From Hofstenia miamia (Eukaryota; Xenacoelomorpha; Acoela), in the NCBI GenBank assembly GCA_004352715.1, contig SCFE01000065.1, forward strand, positions 1,725,961 to 1,789,960: a DNA stretch of 64,000 nucleotides, written 5' to 3'. Of the stretch, positions 1 to 9,129 are shown piece by piece. Numbering within the stretch: the first letter of the stretch is position 1; each line of letters starts with the position of its first letter. The notes under the pieces were generated by a model that was not told the origin of the DNA, did no database searches, and worked only from the letters and a program-made list of their open reading frames with translations. A program made the position numbers and the translations under genes.

Positions 1-470
1 ACACAAAGCTATAGAAATGACAGAGTGAGAGGATTACAAGAAAACGAAGAAGATATTGTTAGATAATAACAACAAAGAACGCATTTACATAAAAGGAACC
101 ATCACCCCGGATCAGCTATATACGAGGGGAGAAGTGATTCACATCCAACAAAAAAGAGCTAAGAGATGAAATAGAAAAACGCCAGCCACGAGCAGTCATG
201 TTGTTTTCGGGAGTTAACGACATTGTGTGGACCGATATGTGGGAACAAAAGTATCGCTACTATGATGTAACGAAAAGAGTGGAGATTGTCACCATGATGC
301 GCATCGGAAAAAATGATCCCGGCGAAATATCGGAACAAGAAGTATTGGATAATATCAGCTTCTTCTATAAAGATGTAGCGAGCACCCGCAGCTTATGAAA
401 GGTCTTCACCTTCTTTTACCTGAACACACAAATGAGAGCATATCTGGCTCACACATGCAAAGCTGATGCG
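1..470 (+). pseudogene. Gypsy-type gag, N-terminal/middle part (copy 1), broken
   Basis: This is the middle of a retrotransposon capsid (gag) gene. The clearest frame is 198-398, with motifs GVNDIVWTDMW and DNISFFYKDVAST. Upstream, in a different frame, lies a segment with RIYIKGTITPDQLYTRG, so at least one frameshift separates them. A stop follows the 198-398 frame, although gag homology continues to the assembly gap at 470 (AHTCKADA). The same string of motifs in the same order is found on the reverse strand at 14660-15620 and, more diverged, on the forward strand at 9130-10740. The order of domains in those copies identifies this as gag and not env. Non-functional: stops and frameshifts, and interrupted by an LTR after the gap. 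The start is outside the window. Confidence 0.7.
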
Positions 471-1470
471 NNNNNNNNNNNNNNNNNNNNNNNNNNNNNN
501 NNNNNNNNNNNNNNNNNNNNNNNNNNNNNNNNNNNNNNNNNNNNNNNNNNNNNNNNNNNNNNNNNNNNNNNNNNNNNNNNNNNNNNNNNNNNNNNNNNNN
601 NNNNNNNNNNNNNNNNNNNNNNNNNNNNNNNNNNNNNNNNNNNNNNNNNNNNNNNNNNNNNNNNNNNNNNNNNNNNNNNNNNNNNNNNNNNNNNNNNNNN
701 NNNNNNNNNNNNNNNNNNNNNNNNNNNNNNNNNNNNNNNNNNNNNNNNNNNNNNNNNNNNNNNNNNNNNNNNNNNNNNNNNNNNNNNNNNNNNNNNNNNN
801 NNNNNNNNNNNNNNNNNNNNNNNNNNNNNNNNNNNNNNNNNNNNNNNNNNNNNNNNNNNNNNNNNNNNNNNNNNNNNNNNNNNNNNNNNNNNNNNNNNNN
901 NNNNNNNNNNNNNNNNNNNNNNNNNNNNNNNNNNNNNNNNNNNNNNNNNNNNNNNNNNNNNNNNNNNNNNNNNNNNNNNNNNNNNNNNNNNNNNNNNNNN
1001 NNNNNNNNNNNNNNNNNNNNNNNNNNNNNNNNNNNNNNNNNNNNNNNNNNNNNNNNNNNNNNNNNNNNNNNNNNNNNNNNNNNNNNNNNNNNNNNNNNNN
1101 NNNNNNNNNNNNNNNNNNNNNNNNNNNNNNNNNNNNNNNNNNNNNNNNNNNNNNNNNNNNNNNNNNNNNNNNNNNNNNNNNNNNNNNNNNNNNNNNNNNN
1201 NNNNNNNNNNNNNNNNNNNNNNNNNNNNNNNNNNNNNNNNNNNNNNNNNNNNNNNNNNNNNNNNNNNNNNNNNNNNNNNNNNNNNNNNNNNNNNNNNNNN
1301 NNNNNNNNNNNNNNNNNNNNNNNNNNNNNNNNNNNNNNNNNNNNNNNNNNNNNNNNNNNNNNNNNNNNNNNNNNNNNNNNNNNNNNNNNNNNNNNNNNNN
1401 NNNNNNNNNNNNNNNNNNNNNNNNNNNNNNNNNNNNNNNNNNNNNNNNNNNNNNNNNNNNNNNNNNNNNN
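471..1470. other. Assembly gap (1000 N)
   Basis: Exactly 1000 N, the usual placeholder for a gap of unknown size. Gag sequence lies on its left and the inside of an LTR on its right, so the 5' part of that LTR and some gag must lie in the gap. Confidence 0.99.
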
Positions 1471-1817
1471 TCAGTTACAACTTGACATGAGTGCACGCAC
1501 TGAGCTAAGGTAAGGTACACATAATTAGTTCCAGTTGAGCTGAGATGGTGCAGTGGATTCAGACATCGTTTATGAAGGAGAGGAACTGTGCTGTGGAGAT
1601 CGGCTTCGGGCAGTAGCCCACAGAAGAACTGAAGAGGAAACGTCACACGGCTCCATCACCTAAACAGTGATAGTCAATATTCGATTAACTTAACTAGTTA
1701 ACTAAAAAGGAAAAGTTTGGCGGTTCAATAACTTAGTAACTCCTCACCCGCAATTTACTGAGTGATAATTATCAACGATAATACACGGTGCAAAGAGGCC
1801 AGGTGGAGGATGTTACA
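1471..1817 (+). mobile_element. 3' part of an LTR nested in gag copy 1
   Basis: The block matches by eye the 3' third of the solo LTR at 6302-7420 and of the reverse-strand LTR at 13302-14434. Shared landmarks are the CTGAGCTAAGG...GGTACACATAA string, GAGATCGGCTTCGGGCAGTAG, CATCACCTAAACAGT and the terminal GGTGGAGGATGTTACA. It ends in CA, as LTRs do. Directly after the terminal CA the gag frame resumes (CTGTTCTCGCATATC), so this looks like a nested solo LTR or an LTR of a second copy inserted in gag. Its 5' end and target duplication are hidden in the gap. Confidence 0.65.
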
Positions 1818-2263
1818 CTGTTCTCGCATATCTGCAAAGGGATGCCTGAGAATATCAGGACACAGTGTGAAATAAAATGCGACGTAGACAACAAGCTAGA
1901 AAGAATGATCCAAAAGGCAGTTGATATACAGGCAACTATTGAGAATAATGCACAAATATACAAAAAGGCTGCATGGCACAGAGAGGGGCCAACATGGAGA
2001 AACAACCTCAAACCACGCCTCCCAAATAAAACTTATAATGAAACAAAACTGGAAAAATCATAAAAGTTAAAGGGAAAGATGGGAAAACCATAAAGGTAAG
2101 AGAGAAAGATGTCAAGTGGACAGAAAGGCGCAAAAAACCTGATTGCACAAAACAGATAAATGTAATTGGAAATGAAGAAGCATACTATGACGAAGAAGAT
2201 GTGCTGCAAACAGAAGACGAAGTCGATGAAGCATTGCCAACCAATGAGGAGTCAAAAAACTAA
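1818..2263 (+). pseudogene. Gypsy-type gag, C-terminal capsid and linker (copy 1)
   Basis: Continuation of gag after the LTR. The segment FSHICKGMPENIRTQC followed by a helix ending AVDIQATIENN has the form of a retrotransposon capsid C-terminal domain (short F..G..P..I motif, then an A...IE helix). A frame ending at 2063 is followed, in a shifted frame, by a charged lysine/glutamate-rich linker that stops at 2263 (ending NEESKN). No CCHC zinc knuckle can be seen here, unlike the second Gypsy family at 30940-31540. Directly downstream is the protease. Broken by at least one frameshift. Confidence 0.6.
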
Positions 2264-2292
2264 TCAGAGCACTGACTCATAAAAACCGTGCA

Positions 2293-2650
2293 TTGATCCT
2301 GACAAATCTCAGTACAATAAATATGATAATGATAGCAATCAATAGAGTGATGACTAAAGCAACAATCGACACTGGAGCAGCAACATCGATAATCACTGAT
2401 GAATGTGCTACAAAACTAGGGTTCAAATGGGAAGATTTGAATAGTTGCAATAAAAGATTAATTAATGCATCAGGAGAATATAACACAACATTCAAATAGT
2501 CATTGGTGGTAGTGGACACACATAACAACTTGTTACCATACAAAATCATTTTGGGTGACGACTTTTTGACAAAAAATGGATGTGTCATCAACTATGCTAA
2601 CAGAACCATAAAGGTGAGAGAGAAAGAAATGGAAATCGAAGAAGAACAAG
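2293..2650 (+). pseudogene. Retropepsin-like aspartic protease (Gypsy copy 1)
   Basis: The active-site motif is visible as TIDTGAATSIIT (DTGA type), followed about 65 residues later by IILGDDFLTKNGCVIN, which corresponds to the conserved LG..FL segment of retropepsins. The aspartate and glycine of the catalytic motif are present. The reading frame is cut by a stop at 2497-2499 between the two motifs, so this copy cannot make an intact enzyme. In the living element the protease would cut the gag-pol polyprotein inside the particle. It lies between gag and RT, the normal Ty3/Gypsy order. Confidence 0.8.
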
Positions 2651-3099
2651 GGAAACAGAAAACAATTACATTCAAATTGCAGGAAGACATCCATCTACAG
2701 CCACATCAATGGAAGATGCATATGATAGAAATGGAAGACGCAATAACAGCTGACATAATGCTATATGATAACAAAGGCATTAACACCAAAAGAGTATCAA
2801 TGCCATCTAGTGTCTGCACAGTCAAGCACAGGAAGGGAAGAATACCAATCCTCAATGTTACGAATTGGAACGTTAATTTAAAGAAATCTCAAGTAAGAAT
2901 ATATGGGAAGTACATCAAATCTAATATCAGACTCATCTGGAAGGCAATAGGAAACAACAATGGAGCAAGTAATTTGCATGGTCGATTCAAGGACTTGCAA
3001 ATGAAAGCGAATAGTACTCCACATGGCTGACTCAAGGGTGAGTGGACAAACACCATCAAAGTCGCGAGTACTCCCAAAGGCTGACTCAAGGGCATAGGG
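2651..3099 (+). pseudogene. Protease-RT spacer of Gypsy copy 1
   Basis: An open frame runs from 2503 to 3030 through this spacer. It is rich in charged residues and has no recognisable domain. Near 3005-3095 a short string (ACTCCAC/ACTCCCA...GGCTGACTCAAGGG) is repeated in near-tandem at about 3015 and 3071, which looks like a local slippage duplication at the frame break. Confidence 0.5.
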
Positions 3100-3640
3100 A
3101 TGAAAGCAAAAGAAGAAGACATATATAGAACACCTGAGATAAAGAAGGAAGATTACCCACATCTGGAGGAACAGGAAATCATGGACCTAAAGAAATTGTT
3201 AGAAAAACACAAACATATATTCAACTATGGAGAGATAAGTGTGGGGCAGGCAGTGGGTGAGAAACACAGAATAGTCACAAAAACGGACAAACCAATTAAG
3301 CTGCCAGTCAGGACACCAGAACAGATGAAACACGAATACAATCGCATACTGGAAGAACTAATTGACAATAAGATCATCTGCCCAAGCGAGAGCCCATACA
3401 CAGCACCAACTGTATTTGTGAAGCAAGGGGATAAATATCACCTATGCATAGACTTTCGTAAATTAAATGAGATGACAAAGAAGGATTCATATCCCTACCA
3501 CGGATAGAGGACATGCTCTATGAAGCAAGTAAGCATAAATAATTTATGACACTGGACCTATGCAAAGCATACTGGCAGGTAAAGATGGAAGAAGACACTA
3601 TCAAGAAGACAGCATTCATTACTCCTTACAGGCTGTACAA
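3100..3640 (+). pseudogene. Reverse transcriptase (Gypsy copy 1), catalytic core deleted
   Basis: The N-terminal RT motifs are clear: a linker with KLPVRTPEQMKHEYNRI, then IICPSESPYTAPTVFVKQGD and LCIDFRKLNEMT (first palm aspartate region). A frameshift follows at about 3507-3545, and the frame 3546-3995 resumes with LDLCKAYWQVKMEED and TAFITPYRLY. At about 3637 the sequence jumps straight to KDNAREMNCKIEKPNN, which belongs to the thumb/connection just before RNase H. The segment carrying the YxDD catalytic pair is therefore missing. Family assignment to Ty3/Gypsy rests on domain order (PR-RT-RNase H-IN) and these motifs. This copy is dead. Confidence 0.85.
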
Positions 3641-3699
3641 GGACAACGCCAGAGAAATGAACTGTAAAATAGAAAAACCCAACAACAAGAAAGATATAC

Positions 3700-4260
3700 A
3701 AAGGATAATGGGATTCTTCAACTATTACGGCACTTTCATTCCAAACATAGCCAGTAAGACAGCAAAGATGACCAGATTAATGAGGAAATCAGTACCATTT
3801 GTATGGACCTGGCAGGAGCAGGAGGAGCTAGATAACATCAAAGAAGAACTGGCGAAATTACCATCCCTCAACACACCAGACTATAATGAACAGTTTATAC
3901 TAGATTGCAATGCAAGTAAAGTGGCGATTGGGGCCACGCTGGGACAAATAAAAAACGGAAAAGAGGTCCCATTCAATTTTTTAGCTGTAAGTTGAGAGCA
4001 AGCAAGGAAAATTACGAATCCACCAAAGTGGAAATGCTGGCACTGATTGAGAGTATCAAAAAATTTCGACATTTTCTGATCGGCAGAGAATTCAGGATAT
4101 GCACGGATAACAGCAGACTGGCATGGTTGAAGAAGTTTTCTGGAGACAAGTCCGGAATAGTGTCACAATGGATCAAATACTTGAACGAATTCACATTCAC
4201 AATTGAGCATAGGAAAGGCACCCTACACAACAATGCCGACTTCTGGACGTCGCTACCAGA
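3700..4260 (+). pseudogene. RT connection and RNase H domain (Gypsy copy 1)
   Basis: IMGFFNYYGTFIPNIASKTA is the thumb/connection motif found after Ty3/Gypsy RT palms. FILDCNASKVAIGATLGQ is the first RNase H strand; the usual TDAS aspartate is represented by the D of LDCNAS. After a frameshift at about 3990, ENYESTKVEMLALIES (catalytic Glu region) and FRICTDNSRLAWL (second Asp) follow, then FTIEHRKGTLHNNADFWTSLP, where most family members have N.AD.LSR. All catalytic acidic positions expected for RNase H can be seen, but they are split over two frames. Confidence 0.85.
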
Positions 4261-4379
4261 ATATCAGAGAGATGCAGTAAAAATAGATGGAGAGAAAAAA
4301 CAGTTCCAATTTTTGCCACATACTGAATATGAGGGATTGCCAGAAATAAACGTGGATAAAAAAGGCCAAGCCATGCTAC

Positions 4380-5110
4380 CAATAGTAATGAGGGAGGAAA
4401 TATCTGAAAAAGAAATAGTGGACAATCAGAGAGACGACATAATCCTTAGTGAAATCATAAAAAAGATAAGAGAACACCAAACAACACTATCAAAATTAAC
4501 GGCAGGATACTATGAACATTATAAGTGGAAGACGAACAAAAATGGACTACTATACGTCAAAGCCAGCAACAACAGGATTGTGATACCAGATTATTTCAAA
4601 AGAGAACTCATAAGGAAAATACACGAGAAGGGCCACCTGGGAATCACACAGACGGAAAAAACCTTCAATGCAAGGTTCCTAACAACAGCTGTGAGGAAAG
4701 TTACCAAAGGCATAATCAATAAGTGTACAACATGCCTTTTGCACAATAAACAACATTTCCCAACGCAAAGGGCACCACTGGAGAAAATCATCACGAAACA
4801 ACCAAACGAGATAGTCTACATAGATCTGGAAATGCTGTCGATGGACGCAGAAGGCTATCAATATCTACTGGTAATGGTGGACAATTTTACAAAATATGCA
4901 AGGATGATTCCAATGAAGAATACCACAGCAGAACTAGTATTGAAGGAATGGATTCTATGACTCGGGCTGATGGAAACAATAATAACGGACAAGGGGCCCC
5001 AATTCGAGAGTGGACTCTTCCAAGAAATGGCAAAGCTCCTAGAAATCGCAAGCGAACAAACAACAGCTTACCACCCACAGGCCAACGGAGCAGTGGAGTG
5101 ACTCAATCGA
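4380..5110 (+). pseudogene. Integrase (Gypsy copy 1)
   Basis: The zinc-binding N-terminal domain shows IHEKGHLGITQTEKTF and CTTCLLHNKQ (HHCC type). The catalytic core begins at EIVYIDLEML (first Asp) and YLLVMVDNFTKYARMIP. The frame then breaks at 4960. In the next frame IITDKGPQFES (second Asp) and AYHPQANGAVE (catalytic Glu region) follow, with a stop immediately after. So the D,D-35-E triad is recognisable but split by a frameshift and a stop. A C-terminal domain cannot be seen: within about 30 bases the sequence changes to gag-like sequence (5114-5335). Confidence 0.85.
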
Positions 5111-5113
5111 ACA

Positions 5114-5335
5114 GTGATCAAGTTAATTAGGGTGGCAACATCAAGGAAAATAATAAGGAGTGCAGAAATGATGAAAAAAGGCGGAATAACTGAACCAGTG
5201 GAAGCTTGCAAAATGGTCACAAAAACACAAAGGAAGATGATGGAAGAAGAGGAGTTGCTAACATCCTCAAAGTTATTATTGTCTCTGAAAACACAACAAA
5301 GAATATATAGAATAAACAAACAGTGGCAACAATGA
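5114..5335 (+). pseudogene. Gag N-terminal segment fused downstream of integrase
   Basis: Contains EMMKKGGITEPVEACKMVTK and a following MMEEEELLTSS...LLSLKTQQ string. The same string, in the same order, is found on the reverse strand at about 15480-15600 and 16310-16430, where it lies upstream of the rest of gag. Here it follows integrase directly. That is out of canonical order, so it is either the start of a second, mostly deleted copy placed head-to-tail or the product of recombination. The open frame ends at 5335. Confidence 0.55.
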
Positions 5336-5805
5336 AGTTAATGTTCACAGAAGCATTCACGTGAATGGGTCGTTTTCGCGATTCTGAAATGGGGACCATA
5401 GGCATGGTTCTGCGGCAAATGGGTATGGGTATGTGGAAAAATGGGGAAAATATAAATTTTCTTAAAGGAAGTCCAAAATTTTTCTAATTAGTGCGTCGAT
5501 GCAGAACGTTCTACTTCAATCATCATAGTTGCGATTGACCAATCGTCACAGCACATGTATTAGCGCACGATTTCACAAGAAGCCTTTTTCAGCGCGTTGT
5601 TTACTTTGTTCAGCTTATGTGCGCATTTCTCTGGCGGGATTCCTTTTGCAATTTCTTACTGTTTTGCAACCTAGGCCCTTAGCAAGCCTAAAAATTTATA
5701 GTAGTCAAAGAAAAGCAATACAAAATTATTTATTTAAGATTATTATAATTTTTTGTCTTTGTAATTTGCATTGATGTTAAGGAGATTATCATAAAATTCC
5801 CGAAA
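5336..5805. other. Unannotated AT-rich spacer
   Basis: No gene, RNA or repeat boundary is recognised. A short open frame at 5529-5774 has no recognisable motif and is treated as chance. Confidence 0.4.
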
Positions 5806-5895
5806 ATTATATGTATATACATATATATATATGTATATAATTCTATATATATTTTTTTATATATATATATATATTTATATATATACATATTCAAT
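5806..5895. repeat. (TA)n microsatellite, interrupted
   Basis: Alternating TA and TATATATG runs over about 90 bases. The dispersed repeat 5930-6150 begins just to its right. The related repeat near 33655 also follows a TA run, so the microsatellite may be part of that repeat or its preferred target. Confidence 0.85.
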
Positions 5896-5929
5896 AAAAA
5901 TACATTTCAGTGTTGTAACCGGGCCTGAG

Positions 5930-6150
5930 CTAATAGCCCAAAAATCAAACCCCATCCCGGCTAGGCCAGTTGCAATTGGTACTATTCAGGCCCAGGTCCG
6001 TCATATCCAAAACCATTATAAGATTTTTGTAAATAAAAAATTTAAACATATAATTGAAAATGCTAAAATGAAAACATTTTTGCATCAACTGCCCTTTTTA
6101 ACAATAAAATTAACTTGTGATGGGATCAAATCAAAAGTGATCGGGTTCAA
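5930..6150 (+). repeat. Dispersed repeat, copy 1 (partner at about 33655-33830)
   Basis: By eye the order of strings CAGGCC..., CGTCATATC, TTTTTGTAAAT or TTTTCGTAAAT, ATATAATT, AAAATGAAA and ACTTATGATGG is the same here and at 33655-33830. Both lie directly right of a TA microsatellite. No coding potential seen. The type of element is unknown. Confidence 0.45.
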
Positions 6151-6301
6151 ACAAGTATGTGTCCACTGCTGGAAAAGGTGTTTAATTTGCATGTTTAAAT
6201 TGTTAATAGTTGTATTACAGTTTTAATAATAAATAAATGTTTATGGTACCTCATAAAAAATGCTACGAACTTATGCAGCATTACTATCTCAAACATGCAA
6301 A

Positions 6302-7420
6302 TGTAGCATATTCCAAAGCATAATGCTGCTAAGAAGAGAAGATCGGATGATTAGTCAGAATTAAGATCGAATTATTATTTATTGATTAGAAACAATTTAA
6401 ATTTAATTATCATCATTATGTTTGTAAATGCAACTAAGAAACAATATAGCAAATTAGTACTTATCGACAAATAATTTGACAAAACGAAGGGGGCAATAAT
6501 GCTTCCATTATTTTTAGCCTTTCTTGCAGACGATAGAATTCAAATTTCGAATGACAGGTACTTTTTGAATTTAACTATAAATAGAGTGAGAATACATTTG
6601 GAAACTGTTGAAGTAAATTCTTCGAAAATCTTATCTTTAGATTTTATTTGGTTTGCTTATTTATAAATCATGTCAAGCTAAACGGTATATGCAGTAGTAG
6701 TGGCTTGGGTACACATCAGGAGCGATTCGAGGTTCTTGATCCAAGCCATGAACCTGCATTTACGTTAGGTGTACGAATAGGAGTTTCTCTCCGTTTAACA
6801 GACTATCGATTCATTCATTTGCCTGTATCAAAATTTACTTTCGGAGATAAGGCTAGTTAGCCTACCATAGGTTATATTTATATTACAGTATCTTGACTAA
6901 TTAGGTGACCTATAAATAGACCGAGAATGTATTGTTATCTAAATGTAAGGTAGGAAGGTGCAAGTAACTATTCTCTTTGTTTATTTATATTAATTAAAGC
7001 CAATAGTTTTTGGTAATGGCTCAAGTAATATTTATTAAGCAGCTAGTATCACTGCGAGGTTGTGAAGTACAAAATTACACATTACAAATTGAGTTTAAGT
7101 CAGTTACTTCCAGCCTTGAGGGTTGCACTGAGTTAGGATAGGGAACACATAAGTTACTTCGTTGACTAAGGTGGCACACAGATGTGAATTGATTTGGAGA
7201 TCAGAGTCGGACGGAGGCCATAGTAAAGTCATGGGAAGAAAACTGTGACGATGTCATACCTAAACAGTTTTGGATTAATTGAAGTTAATACAAGTTAATA
7301 GTAATATACATCATATCAGAGCAAAAGATCAAAACGGTACATCCCTACCCGCATCTAACAAGAAATAATAATTTAAAAGAATAATTAACTCTTTGTTAAA
7401 GCCTGGTAGCGGATGCTACA
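6302..7420 (+). mobile_element. Solo LTR (1119 bp) of the Gypsy copy 1/2 family
   Basis: It starts TGTAGCAT and ends ATGCTACA, an 8-bp perfect inverted terminus with the TG...CA ends typical of LTRs. It is flanked on both sides by CAAA (6298-6301 and 7421-7424), a 4-bp target duplication in the range known for Ty3/Gypsy. A TATA box CTATAAATAG lies at 6575-6584. Internal sequence matches the reverse-strand LTR at 13302-14434 along its length. Since no internal region follows, this is a solo LTR left by LTR-LTR recombination. The small open frame at 6648-6860 lies inside it and is not taken as a gene. Confidence 0.85.
6575..6584 (+). promoter_or_regulatory. TATA box of the solo LTR
   Basis: CTATAAATAG lies about 273 bases into the LTR. 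The identical decamer is at 14150-14159 on the reverse strand, at the equivalent place in the second LTR, just downstream of a shared CAGGTACTTTT string. Conservation between diverged LTRs supports it as the U3 promoter element. Confidence 0.7.
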
Positions 7421-7424
7421 CAAA

Positions 7425-7783
7425 TAAAACACAGTATATTGTATAAGTAATATAAAGTTTACGCTGGGACACCTAAAGTATAATAATAAAAGTCAGAGCA
7501 AATTTATTGCGCATTATATGTATACAATATCTACAAACTAACACATGACAAAAGAAAATAAACATGAACAAATTACTACAAATAAATATGTACAATATAT
7601 AATAATATAGTCAATGTTTGAGTGGATGTTTGTGTGGGTGCTCAATGTTGGATGTATGTTTCGAATGCATGAAGTGTATTACCGTCCCCTAATGTATACT
7701 GTTTTATTGGAAGAAATTGTTTCAATTTTTTTCTAAACTTTTTATAGTTTTTTTCTATTCGCGTTTCATAATCTAAATTATTC
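7425..7783. other. AT-rich spacer without recognised feature
   Basis: Nothing recognised. The tail from about 7690, read in reverse, has a weak resemblance to the conserved 3' end of LINE ORFs (lysine-rich, then an aromatic/acidic stretch), but too little remains before the gap to call it. Confidence 0.3.
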
Positions 7784-8783
7784 NNNNNNNNNNNNNNNNN
7801 NNNNNNNNNNNNNNNNNNNNNNNNNNNNNNNNNNNNNNNNNNNNNNNNNNNNNNNNNNNNNNNNNNNNNNNNNNNNNNNNNNNNNNNNNNNNNNNNNNNN
7901 NNNNNNNNNNNNNNNNNNNNNNNNNNNNNNNNNNNNNNNNNNNNNNNNNNNNNNNNNNNNNNNNNNNNNNNNNNNNNNNNNNNNNNNNNNNNNNNNNNNN
8001 NNNNNNNNNNNNNNNNNNNNNNNNNNNNNNNNNNNNNNNNNNNNNNNNNNNNNNNNNNNNNNNNNNNNNNNNNNNNNNNNNNNNNNNNNNNNNNNNNNNN
8101 NNNNNNNNNNNNNNNNNNNNNNNNNNNNNNNNNNNNNNNNNNNNNNNNNNNNNNNNNNNNNNNNNNNNNNNNNNNNNNNNNNNNNNNNNNNNNNNNNNNN
8201 NNNNNNNNNNNNNNNNNNNNNNNNNNNNNNNNNNNNNNNNNNNNNNNNNNNNNNNNNNNNNNNNNNNNNNNNNNNNNNNNNNNNNNNNNNNNNNNNNNNN
8301 NNNNNNNNNNNNNNNNNNNNNNNNNNNNNNNNNNNNNNNNNNNNNNNNNNNNNNNNNNNNNNNNNNNNNNNNNNNNNNNNNNNNNNNNNNNNNNNNNNNN
8401 NNNNNNNNNNNNNNNNNNNNNNNNNNNNNNNNNNNNNNNNNNNNNNNNNNNNNNNNNNNNNNNNNNNNNNNNNNNNNNNNNNNNNNNNNNNNNNNNNNNN
8501 NNNNNNNNNNNNNNNNNNNNNNNNNNNNNNNNNNNNNNNNNNNNNNNNNNNNNNNNNNNNNNNNNNNNNNNNNNNNNNNNNNNNNNNNNNNNNNNNNNNN
8601 NNNNNNNNNNNNNNNNNNNNNNNNNNNNNNNNNNNNNNNNNNNNNNNNNNNNNNNNNNNNNNNNNNNNNNNNNNNNNNNNNNNNNNNNNNNNNNNNNNNN
8701 NNNNNNNNNNNNNNNNNNNNNNNNNNNNNNNNNNNNNNNNNNNNNNNNNNNNNNNNNNNNNNNNNNNNNNNNNNNNNNNNNNN
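7784..8783. other. Assembly gap (1000 N)
   Basis: Placeholder gap of exactly 1000 N. The open frames that span it are artefacts of N translation. Confidence 0.99.
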
Positions 8784-9000
8784 TAAATGAAGAATGAAAA
8801 TAAAATAAACTCCAAAGAATTTATTGTTCATCAAATTTCTCATTAAGTTCAAAGCTATTTATTTAAAAATTTTAAAGTACCTGCCGAATTTGAATTTCAA
8901 ATAAATCTTCTGCCAATATGGCTGTTCAAACATAGGCATAATTTCACTCATTGCAATTTGTCAAATATTACTTACTTGGCTAATATGTTTCTCTTAATTT
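8784..9000 (-). mobile_element. LTR fragment, reverse strand
   Basis: On the reverse strand the strings TTTGACAAA, GAAATTATG, GGCAGA, TTTGAAATTC and GGCAGGTACTTT follow one another in the same order as the U3 region of the LTRs at 6302 and 14434. The TATA box position reads AAATAAATAG, so it has decayed. Both ends are lost (one in the gap). Confidence 0.5.
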
Positions 9001-9129
9001 GCACAATATTGTAACTTGGTTGCATCTTACAAAATGAATAGAATAATTAAATAAATTTTACAATCATATTTCTGATTATATTTAATCACTGTAATTGTTC
9101 AACGTTAATCATTTGTTTGCAGCTATTCT

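Noticed and set aside
393-1646. Long reverse and forward open frames across 471-1470 and the other 1000-N gaps
   Set aside because: Most of the frame is N; an unknown base cannot create a stop, so these are artefacts.
1772-2011. Reverse frame with hydrophobic residues opposite gag
   Set aside because: Shadow of the forward gag frame; hydrophobicity follows from its lysine/asparagine-rich codons.
6648-6860. 70-codon frame inside the solo LTR
   Set aside because: Lies within LTR sequence and is not preserved in the other LTR copies.
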